Notes: generated from the letters alone by a model not told the origin. 16,586 bases of DNA from JAGPFW01 sp964535155 (GCA_964535155.1 CAZHSR010000017.1:1-16586); one strand, 5' to 3'; shown: positions 1-5,918, counted from the first letter of the stretch. A program made the numbers and translations.

Positions 1-126
1 GAAGAAGGCGGGAGACATCATACCTTTCAGTTTACCGTTCAAGTGGTCGATTGTGGATATGTGACTTTCACTTTTGATGTGCTGTTGCAGAAAAAAGAGT
101 TTCAATTTGTAGAGTCCGACTTGTAA
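1..126 (+). CDS. C-terminal end of an unrecognised protein (5' partial)
   Basis: Frame 1 is open from the first base to a TAA at 124-126, giving the last 41 residues of a protein that begins outside the window. The tail is rich in beta-branched and aromatic residues (TFQFTVQVVDCGYVTFTFDV) and ends VESDL, which suggests a beta-sheet ending. I recognise no family. A strong terminator follows directly, which supports this as a real 3' end and shows the gene is not co-transcribed with rpsB. Confidence 0.55.
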   Translation, partial: EEGGRHHTFQFTVQVVDCGYVTFTFDVLLQKKEFQFVESDL

Positions 127-134
127 TTCCCTGT

Positions 135-170
135 GGGGAATGTTGATGTACTTCAACATTTCCCTTTTTT
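135..170 (+). terminator. Intrinsic terminator after the partial gene
   Basis: A 12-bp stem pairs 135-146 (GGGGAATGTTGA) with 153-164 (TCAACATTTCCC), with one G.U pair and a 6-nt loop. A run of six T follows at 165-170. It lies 9 bases past the TAA of the partial gene. This is the strongest terminator-like element in the window. Confidence 0.9.
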
Positions 171-386
171 CTCCTTTCTTTTGTTTTCATCAAAAAATTG
201 CCAAACCACCCATCCTGTGTTAATCTCCTTCTATCTTGAAATTCCCTCTCTGAATTAGTCAGGGCTCAAGTGCGAAGCTTGCGATTGAGATTAAGGCAAA
301 AGCACATCTCATCGATTACAAAGCAAGTTTCAAAATTAAAAGGGAGGCAACATTATTTTATCAGCCTCCTTATAGGAGGTTTTTTT
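171..386 (+). promoter_or_regulatory. rpsB 5' leader with a possible attenuator / SD-masking hairpin
   Basis: This 216-nt untranslated stretch precedes rpsB. Two helices compete for the same strand. Helix A pairs 341-348 (AGGGAGGC) with 364-371 (GCCTCCTT), with one G.U and a 15-nt loop. Helix B pairs 365-370 (CCTCCT) with 374-379 (AGGAGG, the rpsB SD) through a TAT loop and is followed by seven T (380-386), so it resembles an intrinsic terminator. Helix A would free the SD; helix B would mask it or terminate. In E. coli, rpsB-tsf is autoregulated by S2, so S2 is a plausible ligand, but this is inference. The promoter is uncertain; TTGCCA (198-203), 17 bases, then TG-extended TAATCT (221-226) is a weak candidate. 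Confidence 0.55.
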
Positions 387-1097
387 ATGGCAAAAATTAA
401 AGTACCAGATGTAAAAGAGCTATTTGATGCTGGAGTCCATTTAGGACATTCGGTTAGAAAATGGCATCCTAAAGCGGAAGAATTTATTTACACTGCTAAA
501 AAAGGAATCCACATTATAAATTTGGAAAAGACCCATGAAGCTTTAAAGGAAGCCGTTGCTTTTTTGGAGGAAGTCGGGAAAAAGGAAGGTCAAGTGATAT
601 TTGTTGGCACCAAAAAGCAGGTTAGTGAGATGGTAAAGTTAGAAGCTCAAAATATTGGCGCCTTGTCTGTAACCGAAAGGTGGCTCGGCGGAACTTTAAC
701 CAATTTTCCAGTTATTAGAGACAGAATTGACCGCTTGGTAAGAATGCGAAGGGAAGCCAAAGACGGCACATATGACAAATATACCAAAAAGGAAAGGTTA
801 TTATTGGACCGCGAAATCGAAAAGTTGGAAGCTTCGGTTGGAGGTTTGGTTGGCTTAAAAGGAATGCCCGCTGCTTTAGTAATTATTGACGCTCACAGGG
901 AAAAGACCGCTGTTAGAGAGGCTAAGCGAAAGCGAGTGCCTATTGTGGCATTGGTTGACACTGACACTGACCCAAATTCTGTTGATTATGCTGTTCCAGG
1001 TAACGATGACGCTATAAAATCCATTGCCTTGTTAATAAAAACTTTGTCTGGAGCGTTGGAAAAAGGCTATAGTCTTAAGGATAATCCCTCGGACTAG
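387..1097 (+). CDS. rpsB: 30S ribosomal protein S2
   Basis: This is a 236-residue uS2, normal in length. The N-terminal signature KELFDAGVHLGHSVRKWHPK is followed by FIYTAKKGIHIINLEKT, then FVGTKKQ, RWLGGTLTNF, GGLVGLKGMPAALVIIDAHREKTAVREA and the C-terminal VDTDTDPNSVDYAVPGNDDA, all family hallmarks. I chose the ATG at 387 because it sits 7 bases after AGGAGG (374-379) and gives the standard start MAKIKV. The frame stays open upstream to a GTG at 270, but that Arg-rich extension does not look like S2. It is followed by tsf 94 bases on, the classic S2/EF-Ts operon. S2 joins the 30S subunit late in assembly and is needed, with S1 where present, for mRNA binding. Confidence 0.97.
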   Translation: MAKIKVPDVKELFDAGVHLGHSVRKWHPKAEEFIYTAKKGIHIINLEKTHEALKEAVAFLEEVGKKEGQVIFVGTKKQVSEMVKLEAQNIGALSVTERWLGGTLTNFPVIRDRIDRLVRMRREAKDGTYDKYTKKERLLLDREIEKLEASVGGLVGLKGMPAALVIIDAHREKTAVREAKRKRVPIVALVDTDTDPNSVDYAVPGNDDAIKSIALLIKTLSGALEKGYSLKDNPSD

Positions 1098-1110
1098 AGG
1101 TCCTGTCATA

Positions 1111-1176
1111 GTTCTCTGCCTATAGAACAGGCAAAAAAGTCAGAAAGTTAAAATTTTCTCAGGGATAATCCCTGAG
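1111..1176 (+). promoter_or_regulatory. Hairpins in the rpsB-tsf spacer
   Basis: The 94-nt spacer holds a GTTCT/AGAAC hairpin (1111-1115 with 1124-1128) and a perfect 8-bp hairpin CTCAGGGA/TCCCTGAG (1158-1165 with 1169-1176, loop TAA). The second ends 4 bases before the tsf SD (AAAGGA, 1181-1186) and has no T run, so it is not a terminator. It may be a processing or stability element setting the S2:EF-Ts ratio. The 11-mer GGATAATCCCT in it (1163-1173) also occurs at the end of rpsB (1079-1089). Confidence 0.4.
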
Positions 1177-1191
1177 TAAGAAAGGACAAAT

Positions 1192-1653
1192 ATGGACATT
1201 AATGCCATTAAAAAATTAAGAGAAGAGACATCTGCTTCCGTTTTGGATGTCAAAAAGGCTTTGGAAGAGGCTGCAGGAGATGTTGTTAAAGCCAAAGAGT
1301 TTTTGGCAGTTAGAGGACAGGCAATTGCAGCAAAAAAATCAGCAGAGAGAACTGTAAAAGCAGGTTTAGTGGAAACCTATGTTCATTCCACAGGAAAAGT
1401 TGGCAGTATGATTATGCTTCTTTGTGAAACCGATTTTGTCGCAAAAAACGCGGAATTTAAGACTTTGGCACACGAAATTGCCATGCAAGTCGCAGTTCAG
1501 GATTATGAAAGCATGGAAGAGCTTTTAGGTGACGAGTACATTAAGGATGGGTCTAAAAAAATAAGCGATTTAATTACAGCATCAATAGCAAAAACAGGTG
1601 AAAAAATTGAGCTGGGTAAATTTGTTCGCTTTTCGGTGGATGATTTGGCGTAA
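1192..1653 (+). CDS. tsf: Elongation factor Ts, short form
   Basis: This is the guanine-nucleotide exchange factor for EF-Tu. Residues 1-45 form the N-terminal UBA-like helical domain (IKKLREETSASVLDVKKALEEAAGDVVKAKEFL). The core contains the TDFVAKN motif at about residues 80-86, which in the family inserts into EF-Tu and disturbs Mg-GDP binding. At 153 residues it is far shorter than the E. coli protein (about 283) and shorter even than the Thermus form (about 196), so it has only one core subdomain. An SD, AAAGGA at 1181-1186, precedes the ATG. It sits in the rpsB operon. Calling it a functional minimal EF-Ts rather than a truncation is inferred from the intact core motifs. Confidence 0.95.
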   Translation: MDINAIKKLREETSASVLDVKKALEEAAGDVVKAKEFLAVRGQAIAAKKSAERTVKAGLVETYVHSTGKVGSMIMLLCETDFVAKNAEFKTLAHEIAMQVAVQDYESMEELLGDEYIKDGSKKISDLITASIAKTGEKIELGKFVRFSVDDLA

Positions 1654-1675
1654 AAACCTTCTATTGTAAAGAGCA

Positions 1676-1713
1676 AAACTAAAGCCTTTTTTAGCCGAGA
1701 AACTAAAGCCTTT
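1676..1713 (+). repeat. 14-bp direct repeat between tsf and frr
   Basis: AAACTAAAGCCTTT occurs at 1676-1689 and again at 1700-1713, a 24-nt period. It lies in the spacer where pyrH normally sits, upstream of the frr promoter. Either a small duplication or a pair of protein-binding half-sites would fit; nothing in the sequence decides. Confidence 0.6.
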
Positions 1714-1735
1714 GCAAAACACTCTCCTAAAACAA

Positions 1736-1764
1736 GTGACACATTTTGCACCACTTGATACAAT
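1736..1764 (+). promoter_or_regulatory. frr promoter, predicted leaderless start
   Basis: GTGACA (1736-1741, 5/6 to the -35 consensus), a 17-bp spacer, then TACAAT (1759-1764) with a TG extension at 1756-1757. Six bases separate the -10 from the frr ATG at 1771, so transcription would begin on the A of ATG. There is no SD. Confidence 0.7.
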
Positions 1765-1770
1765 TGCAAC

Positions 1771-2319
1771 ATGAATAAATTAGAACTTAAAAAATCTCTT
1801 GAAAAAGTAGTCGAGTCCCTGCGAGAAGATTTAACTCAAATTAGGACAGGCCGTGCAACTCCCGCAATTTTGGATAACATTCGCATAGAAGCTTATGGCG
1901 CAAAAATGACTATTAAAGAGGTAGGAAATATTACTGTTTCAGATGCTTCCACCTTAGTTATTACCCCTTGGGACAAAAATTTACTCAATTCCATTGCAAA
2001 GGCTATTAGAGAAAGCGATTTGAAGATTGAGCCTATTGTCGAAGGAGACCGTGTAAGGCTGGTTTTCCCTGGTTTAACAGAAGAAAGAAGGAAAGAGTTT
2101 GCCAAGCTTGTTTCTGAAAAAGTTGAAGATTACAGACAGCGCATTAGGAAAGTAAGACAAGAAGGAATGAAGGAAATTGATACTCAATTTGAGAGTAAAG
2201 AGATAGGGGAGGATGAGAAATTTTCTTTAAAAGAAGATATTGAAGATTTAGTTAAAGAAACCAATTTTTTGGTGGAGGAAATAGGGGAGAAAAAAACGGA
2301 AGAGATAATGACTGTCTAG
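1771..2319 (+). CDS. frr: Ribosome recycling factor
   Basis: This 182-residue RRF splits post-termination ribosomes together with EF-G. The N-terminal helix carries LREDLTQIRTGRATPAILDNI, with the RTGRA signature. A beta-rich domain II follows (YGAKMTIKEVGNITVSDASTLVITPWDKN). The long helix LTEERRKEFAKLVSEKVEDYRQRIRKVRQE is the family's positively charged arm that contacts 23S rRNA. Length is normal (about 185). In most bacteria frr follows pyrH; here it lies 117 bases after tsf with no pyrH and has its own promoter. No SD precedes the ATG. Confidence 0.97.
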   Translation: MNKLELKKSLEKVVESLREDLTQIRTGRATPAILDNIRIEAYGAKMTIKEVGNITVSDASTLVITPWDKNLLNSIAKAIRESDLKIEPIVEGDRVRLVFPGLTEERRKEFAKLVSEKVEDYRQRIRKVRQEGMKEIDTQFESKEIGEDEKFSLKEDIEDLVKETNFLVEEIGEKKTEEIMTV

Positions 2320-2363
2320 AAATATTTTCAGCATCCTCCATTTTCGCCAAACTTTATAAAAAT

Positions 2364-3539
2364 ATGACATCACTTATAATTTTCATCTTCATACTTTCCT
2401 TTTTAGTCCTCATCCATGAGTTTGGTCACTTTTTTGTTGCCAAGAAAAACGGAATTTTGGTAGAGGAATTTGGCTTAGGTATACCTCCAAGAATTTTTGG
2501 CAAGAAATTTGGGGAAACAATTTACTCAATAAATCTCTTCCCATTTGGAGGTTTTGTCCGCTTAAAAGGAGAAGATTCCAGTGAAGTAACTCCCCAAGAG
2601 CTTGCAGATCCAAGAAGTTTTGTTTCAAAAACCGCATGGCAACGAATGGCGGTAATTTCTGCGGGTGTAATTATGAACATGCTTTTAGGTGCAACATTTT
2701 TCTACCTTTTCCTAGGTCTAAATGGCTTTAAATCAAATCAGGTTCCTTTGCTTTTCCCCTTTGACTTCAAATTTGGAAATGTTGAAAAAACTAACACAGT
2801 AATTTTTGGCTTGGATGATAATTCTCCTCTGTTAAACACGATTCCAAAAGTTAATTTAGGCGACACTTTGGTCTCTATTGATGGAGAGGCAGTAAATTCT
2901 CTTTATGATGTACGCAGACTTGTGGAAGGTAAAGCAGGCCAAGAATTGACTGTTATCATAAAGCCTTCACAAGAAAAATCCTCAGCAGAATCTTCCATTG
3001 AAGCAGACGAGACATTCTCCCTAAAAGTTCTCCCTTTTGTGGACACAGAAGATCCAGAAAATCCTGCAAGACTTGGAGTTTACCTAGGATCAGTAGCTCA
3101 AATCCATTATGAGACGCCCTTGCAAAAAGCAACAGCAGGATTTGCTCATTCTTATAATATTTTGTCATACACAATTTCTACTATGAAAAATATAGTCAGT
3201 TTTTCCATCGAAGAGGGGACAGCCGAGCCTTTAGCTGAAACAGTTTCTGGACCTGTAGGAATTTACTCAATCGTTTCAAGCATCTTGTCATTTTCAGGAA
3301 AAGAAGCCCTGCTTGGAATTTTGGACCTTATGGGGCAAATTTCGGTAAGTTTGGCATTTCTTAACATACTTCCTTTGCCAGCTTTAGATGGCGGAAGGAT
3401 CTTTTTTATCTTAATAGAGCTGCTCTTCAAGCGAAAAGTGGACCCCCGCATAGAAGCAAGGGTGCATCAGGTGGGGATGTTGGCTTTACTGGGGCTTTTG
3501 GTTATAATAACTGTAAGGGATATTGGTAGAATCTTCTAA
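2364..3539 (+). CDS. rseP: RIP metalloprotease RseP (site-2 protease)
   Basis: This intramembrane zinc protease cleaves anti-sigma factors and leftover signal peptides in the inner membrane. The first transmembrane helix carries HEFGH at residues 18-22 (two Zn ligands plus the catalytic Glu). FPFGGFVRLKGE (59-70) is the conserved membrane-reentrant segment. A second helix spans about 95-119. One PDZ domain lies at about 150-225 (LGDTLVSIDGEAVNSLYDVRRLV). The third helix ends in NILPLPALDGG, whose Asp342 is the third Zn ligand. A last helix is at about 370-385. It has one PDZ rather than the two of E. coli, as in many non-proteobacterial S2Ps. It follows frr by 44 bases, without uppS, cdsA or dxr. 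No SD is visible. Confidence 0.95.
   Translation: MTSLIIFIFILSFLVLIHEFGHFFVAKKNGILVEEFGLGIPPRIFGKKFGETIYSINLFPFGGFVRLKGEDSSEVTPQELADPRSFVSKTAWQRMAVISAGVIMNMLLGATFFYLFLGLNGFKSNQVPLLFPFDFKFGNVEKTNTVIFGLDDNSPLLNTIPKVNLGDTLVSIDGEAVNSLYDVRRLVEGKAGQELTVIIKPSQEKSSAESSIEADETFSLKVLPFVDTEDPENPARLGVYLGSVAQIHYETPLQKATAGFAHSYNILSYTISTMKNIVSFSIEEGTAEPLAETVSGPVGIYSIVSSILSFSGKEALLGILDLMGQISVSLAFLNILPLPALDGGRIFFILIELLFKRKVDPRIEARVHQVGMLALLGLLVIITVRDIGRIF
3480..3508 (+). promoter_or_regulatory. Promoter for the 3563 gene, inside the 3' end of rseP
   Basis: TTGGCT (3480-3485), a 17-bp spacer, then a perfect TATAAT (3503-3508). Transcription would start near 3515, giving a leader of about 48 nt containing the SD of the small gene. 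Lying within rseP coding sequence weakens the call. Confidence 0.45.
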
Positions 3540-3562
3540 AAGTATAAGTAGAGGAGGTTGTG

Positions 3563-3901
3563 ATGGGAAATGTGAAATTGCTTTTGGCTGTTCCTTGCTT
3601 CCGGAGGGAACAATTCAGAAACCTTCTGAAGGGTTCTGGATTTGAGCTACATTTTGTGGGGAATCTTCCCGTTTGGAGAGCCTCAGGGCTATACCCCAGA
3701 TATATTGTAGATTTAGAGTTTGATTCAGATCCCGAGGCTGCTCTCCAGTTGGGGCTGGAATTGGCTGGAAGAGGTAAAAAAGTTGTTTTTATTTGTAGCT
3801 CTATACCGGATGCCTCAAGCCCTGCCAATGTCTTGTTTCTGACAAAGCGAGAGTCTCGTTCTCCAGGAGTTGCAGAGAGGATTCTTAGCTTTTTTGCTTA
3901 G
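3563..3901 (+). CDS. Small unknown protein, possibly a degenerate receiver-like fold
   Basis: A very strong SD, GAGGAGG (3551-3557), lies 5 bases before ATG 3563; an in-frame GTG at 3560 is too close. The 112-residue product has an alternating strand/helix pattern: VKLLLAVP, then RREQFRNLLKGSG, YIVDLEF, DPEAALQLGLELAGRG, KKVVFICSS, NVLFLTKR, VAERILSFF. The acidic residues after the third strand, Ser-Ser after the fourth and Lys after the fifth resemble the Asp/Ser-Thr/Lys positions of CheY-like receiver domains. However, the overall identity is weak and I do not recognise a family. It has its own promoter and terminator and looks like an accessory insert between rseP and the rpsU operon. The receiver idea is inference only. 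Confidence 0.7.
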   Translation: MGNVKLLLAVPCFRREQFRNLLKGSGFELHFVGNLPVWRASGLYPRYIVDLEFDSDPEAALQLGLELAGRGKKVVFICSSIPDASSPANVLFLTKRESRSPGVAERILSFFA

Positions 3902-3906
3902 GTTGT

Positions 3907-3951
3907 GCCCCCAACTCATGTTAATTTAAATATGGGTTGGGGCCCTTTTTT
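3907..3951 (+). terminator. Intrinsic terminator after the 3563 gene
   Basis: An 11-bp stem pairs CCCCAACTCAT (3909-3919) with ATGGGTTGGGG (3932-3942), with one G.U and an AT-rich 12-nt loop. CCC and six T (3946-3951) follow. It starts six bases after the TAG. Confidence 0.85.
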
Positions 3952-3965
3952 AGATATTTTTGGGT

Positions 3966-3994
3966 TTGACCACTCAAATATTATAGGTTAAAAT
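3966..3994 (+). promoter_or_regulatory. Promoter for the 4026 gene
   Basis: TTGACC (3966-3971), a 17-bp spacer, then TAAAAT (3989-3994). Both hexamers match consensus at 5/6 and spacing is ideal. Transcription would start near 4001, leaving about 25 nt of leader that includes the SD GGGGG (4016-4020). Confidence 0.7.
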
Positions 3995-4025
3995 GGGCAC
4001 ATCTTGAATTGAAAAGGGGGTTACG

Positions 4026-4328
4026 ATGAATAGGATTTTGAAGTGGCTACGAGAAGGAAAGCATGGAGTCATCGAATCAAGCATTGTTCATGGAAAAATA
4101 TCCCTAAGGGAATTAGATGCGGGTTACAAGGCTCGTGCTGAGGAGGGATTTGCCCATTGGCAATCCGCTCAAGCTGATATATCTCGCGGTATCGCTTCTG
4201 TTAGGCATTTTCCTAAAAATTACTCTCCAGTTCGTCGGAGAGATTGGAAGGATGAATATGCTTCGGCTTATGCCACCTCTTGGTTTGAAGTCGGTGTTCT
4301 CTATGCTCGCAGATGTTTGGGCGTTTGA
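4026..4328 (+). CDS. Small basic protein of unknown function
   Basis: This 100-residue ORF is preceded by AAAAGGGGG (to 4020), 5 bases from ATG, and by a near-consensus promoter, so it is very likely expressed. The product is Arg/Lys-rich with several aromatic residues (ELDAGYKARAEEGFAHWQSAQ, RRRDWKDEYASAYATSWFEVGVLYARR). The C-terminal half has regularly spaced Ala/Tyr/Trp that would suit a pair of helices. No signal peptide, membrane segment or catalytic motif is visible and I recognise no family. It stands alone between two terminators, like the gene before it. The two share design but not sequence. Confidence 0.65.
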   Translation: MNRILKWLREGKHGVIESSIVHGKISLRELDAGYKARAEEGFAHWQSAQADISRGIASVRHFPKNYSPVRRRDWKDEYASAYATSWFEVGVLYARRCLGV

Positions 4329-4356
4329 AGAATTTTTTTGGGGTAGGGAACAAAAA

Positions 4357-4409
4357 GAGTACAAAGGGTGAAAGTACTCGGTCACAACTGTGACTCCCAT
4401 CCCTTTTTT
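4357..4409 (+). terminator. Probable terminator after the 4026 gene
   Basis: Several hairpins overlap: GAGTAC/GTACTC (4357-4362 with 4374-4379), GTCACA/TGTGAC (4381-4386 with 4389-4394, 2-nt loop), and an alternative outer stem AAAGGG (4363-4368) with CCCTTT (4401-4406). A run of six T is at 4404-4409. The outer stem plus T run is the best terminator reading; the fold is not unique. Confidence 0.5.
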
Positions 4410-4446
4410 CCACAAATAAAAACCAATCCCCACATCCCACAAAAAG

Positions 4447-4476
4447 TTTGCATAAAAAACGAGTAAATAATATACT
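4447..4476 (+). promoter_or_regulatory. rpsU operon promoter
   Basis: TATACT (4471-4476, 5/6) with TTTGCA (4447-4452, 18-bp spacing) or TTGCAT (4448-4453, 17-bp spacing) as -35. The start would be near 4483, giving a leader of about 57 nt. That leader contains small competing pairings: ATCAA/TTGAT (4494-4498 with 4503-4507), the same TTGAT with ATCAA at 4535-4539 just before the start codon, and CCAA/TTGG (4510-4513 with 4520-4523) touching the SD. Confidence 0.5.
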
Positions 4477-4539
4477 ACCTATTGAACTGTCTTATCAATT
4501 ATTTGATTGCCAATTAGACTTGGAGGTGTTTTTTATCAA

Positions 4540-4737
4540 GTGACAAAAGTAAAAGTGCGAAAAGGCGAGTCTTTTGATCATGCTTTAAAAAGATTTATTA
4601 TGGAAGTTAATAAAGCCGGAGTTCTCAAGGAAACTAAACTTAGGGAACGATATACAAAAGAAAGCCAGACCAGAAGATTAAAAAGAGAAGAAAAAGCTAG
4701 AACTATTAAAAGTGATCGAAGAAGGAATTATAACTAA
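4540..4737 (+). CDS. rpsU: 30S ribosomal protein S21
   Basis: This 65-residue bS21 contains VKVRKGESFDHALKRFIMEVNKAGVLKETKLRERYTKESQTRRLKREEKA, closely matching the family pattern (FDxALRRF, KAGVL, R-rich tail). I chose GTG at 4540 because homologues begin a few residues before VKVR. An upstream in-frame TTG (4507) would place the SD inside the gene. The SD GGAGG (4522-4526) is 13 bases from the GTG, longer than usual. bS21 sits next to the anti-SD end of 16S rRNA on the 30S platform and affects initiation. The TAA overlaps the next ATG by one base (TAATG), so yqeY is translationally coupled. Confidence 0.92.
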   Translation: MTKVKVRKGESFDHALKRFIMEVNKAGVLKETKLRERYTKESQTRRLKREEKARTIKSDRRRNYN

Positions 4738-5039
4738 TGCTTCTTACAGATTTACAGAAAAAAGTTTTTGAATACTCCAAAGCAGGAGATACTGTCCGTG
4801 TATCTGTTTTGCGATTTTTGATTTCGGCTTTAAAAAATAAAGAAATAGACCTGCGCGTGGAAGGGAAGCAACTTTCGGTGGAGGATGCTGTAAAAATAGC
4901 CCAAAAGCAGATCAAGCAGCGTAAAGAGACTGTTGAAATTTGTGAAAAAGCAGGACGGGAAGAATTGCGGGCAAAAGAGGCTGGGGAATTGGCTATTTTG
5001 GAAGAGCTTTTGGAATTTATTTCGGCTCTTTCGGAGTAG
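4737..5039 (+). CDS. yqeY: YqeY/GatB-like domain protein, short
   Basis: The product matches the N-terminal part of the YqeY family: LQKKVFEYSKAGDTVRVSVLRFLISALKNKEIDL, then EDAVKIAQKQIKQRKETVEICEKAGREEL and KEAGELAILEELLEFISALSE. YqeY proteins are usually about 150 residues with a C-terminal domain shared with the tail of GatB, the tRNA-binding subunit of the glutamyl-tRNA amidotransferase. This one stops at 100 residues, just where that tail would begin. Its role is unknown beyond the tRNA-amidotransferase link. The frame continues past the TAG straight into ybeY. Confidence 0.88.
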   Translation: MLLTDLQKKVFEYSKAGDTVRVSVLRFLISALKNKEIDLRVEGKQLSVEDAVKIAQKQIKQRKETVEICEKAGREELRAKEAGELAILEELLEFISALSE

Positions 5040-5048
5040 GTGGCAGAT

Positions 5049-5372
5049 ATGACAAAAGTTGACAAAAATCCCATGGAGCAGTTGCAAAAGTATTCCCAAG
5101 TAAATATTACGGTTTCTTTAGTGAAAGATGCCCAAATGAAAGAGTTGAATTCCCAGTATAAGAACAAGGATTATCCTACTGATGTATTATCTTTTGAGAC
5201 AGCTGAAGAAACCCCGGAAGGGATTTTGCAACTAGGCGAAATTGCTGTAAACATAGATCAGGCAGAGCGACAGGCTCAGGAATATGGAAATGACCTAGCG
5301 CATGAAATAGCGGAGCTTGTAGAGCATGGGACTTTGCATCTGTTGGGTGTGCATCATAAAGAAGATGAGTAA
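5049..5372 (+). CDS. ybeY: Endoribonuclease YbeY, shortened
   Basis: YbeY is a zinc-dependent RNase for 16S 3'-end maturation and rRNA quality control. Hallmarks are VNITVSLVKDAQMKELNSQYKNKDYPTDVLSFE and the zinc motif HGTLHLLGVHHKEDE, in which the three His ligands are kept (HGxLHLxGxxH). The usual Asp before the last His is His. I chose ATG 5049 because AGGTGG (5038-5043) sits 5 bases upstream; GTG 5040, directly after the yqeY stop, is also possible. At 107 residues it lacks part of the N-terminal region and the last helix of the family's roughly 150. It follows yqeY in the same frame. Confidence 0.9.
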   Translation: MTKVDKNPMEQLQKYSQVNITVSLVKDAQMKELNSQYKNKDYPTDVLSFETAEETPEGILQLGEIAVNIDQAERQAQEYGNDLAHEIAELVEHGTLHLLGVHHKEDE

Positions 5373-5383
5373 TATTTGGGAAA

Positions 5384-5413
5384 TTTGCAAACATCGGTTT
5401 ACTAAAGTATAAG
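5384..5413 (+). promoter_or_regulatory. pth promoter, predicted near-leaderless
   Basis: TATAAG (5408-5413) lies 7 bases before the pth ATG, with TTTGCA (5384-5389) 18 bp upstream as a weak -35. There is no SD. Confidence 0.45.
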
Positions 5414-5420
5414 AATAACA

Positions 5421-5918
5421 ATGAAACTAATTGTAGGACTCGGCAATCCTGGTAAAAAATACGAAAAAAACCTTCACAATGTTGGTTTCATTTTGCTGGA
5501 CAAATTGGCAGAAGAAATGGGATTAAAATGGAAAAAAGATGCCAAGGCGCAAGCACAAATCGCTAAAAATGAGGATTTTATTTTAGCCAAACCCCAAACC
5601 TTTATGAATCGCTCAGGAATTTCGGTGGCACATTTAATGTCTTACTACAAAGTCACCCCAGAAGATTTGCTAGTAATTCACGACGACATTGACCTCGCCT
5701 TTGCCCAAACAAAGCTTCAAAAAAACATAGGTCCTGCTGGACACTTAGGTGTGGAAGACATTGTTGTTTCAATAAAAACCAAGGATTTTCAAAGATTTAG
5801 AGTAGGAGTTGGTCGCCCCCAAAATGAAAAAACTTCAACAGAAGATTGGGTTTTATCCAACTTTTCCGCACAAGACCTAGAGAAAATTCAAAATATATCT
5901 CTTCCAATTAGTGGATAA
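5421..5918 (+). CDS. pth: Peptidyl-tRNA hydrolase
   Basis: The enzyme cleaves the ester bond of drop-off peptidyl-tRNAs in the cytosol. MKLIVGLGNPG is the start signature. The catalytic His is His19 in NLHNVGF. KPQTFMNRSG carries Asn63, HDDIDL carries the catalytic Asp88, and RFRVGVGRP is present. Two departures are visible: the usual TRHN is NLHN, and the GGHNG loop reads AGHLG, so the Asn equivalent to E. coli Asn114 is Leu109. At 165 residues it also lacks the last helix of the typical 185-195 residue family. It lies 48 bases after ybeY. The other core residues argue it remains active. Confidence 0.93.
   Translation: MKLIVGLGNPGKKYEKNLHNVGFILLDKLAEEMGLKWKKDAKAQAQIAKNEDFILAKPQTFMNRSGISVAHLMSYYKVTPEDLLVIHDDIDLAFAQTKLQKNIGPAGHLGVEDIVVSIKTKDFQRFRVGVGRPQNEKTSTEDWVLSNFSAQDLEKIQNISLPISG

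Noticed and set aside
270..386. N-terminal extension of S2 from a GTG at 270 (39 extra residues, with AGGG at 261-264 as a possible SD)
   Set aside because: The extension is unlike any S2, and the ideal SD and family-standard start are at 387. The frame is probably open by chance, though leader translation was not excluded.
1158..1176. Perfect 8-bp hairpin before tsf as a terminator
   Set aside because: No T run follows; it lies just before the tsf SD, so it is more likely a processing or translational element.
1676..1713. Two-copy repeat as the start of a CRISPR array
   Set aside because: There are only two 14-bp copies with a 10-nt spacing, no cas genes and no further units.
2353..2363. 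TATAAA just before the rseP ATG as another leaderless promoter
   Set aside because: It ends only three bases before ATG, too close for a start on the A; the match may be chance in an AT-rich gap.
4507..4539. TTG start for S21 at 4507
   Set aside because: It places the SD GGAGG inside the gene and adds residues absent from the family.
4706..5167. 153-codon minus-strand ORF opposite yqeY/ybeY
   Set aside because: It overlaps two clearly recognised genes on the other strand and has a low-complexity Ser/Phe composition typical of shadows.
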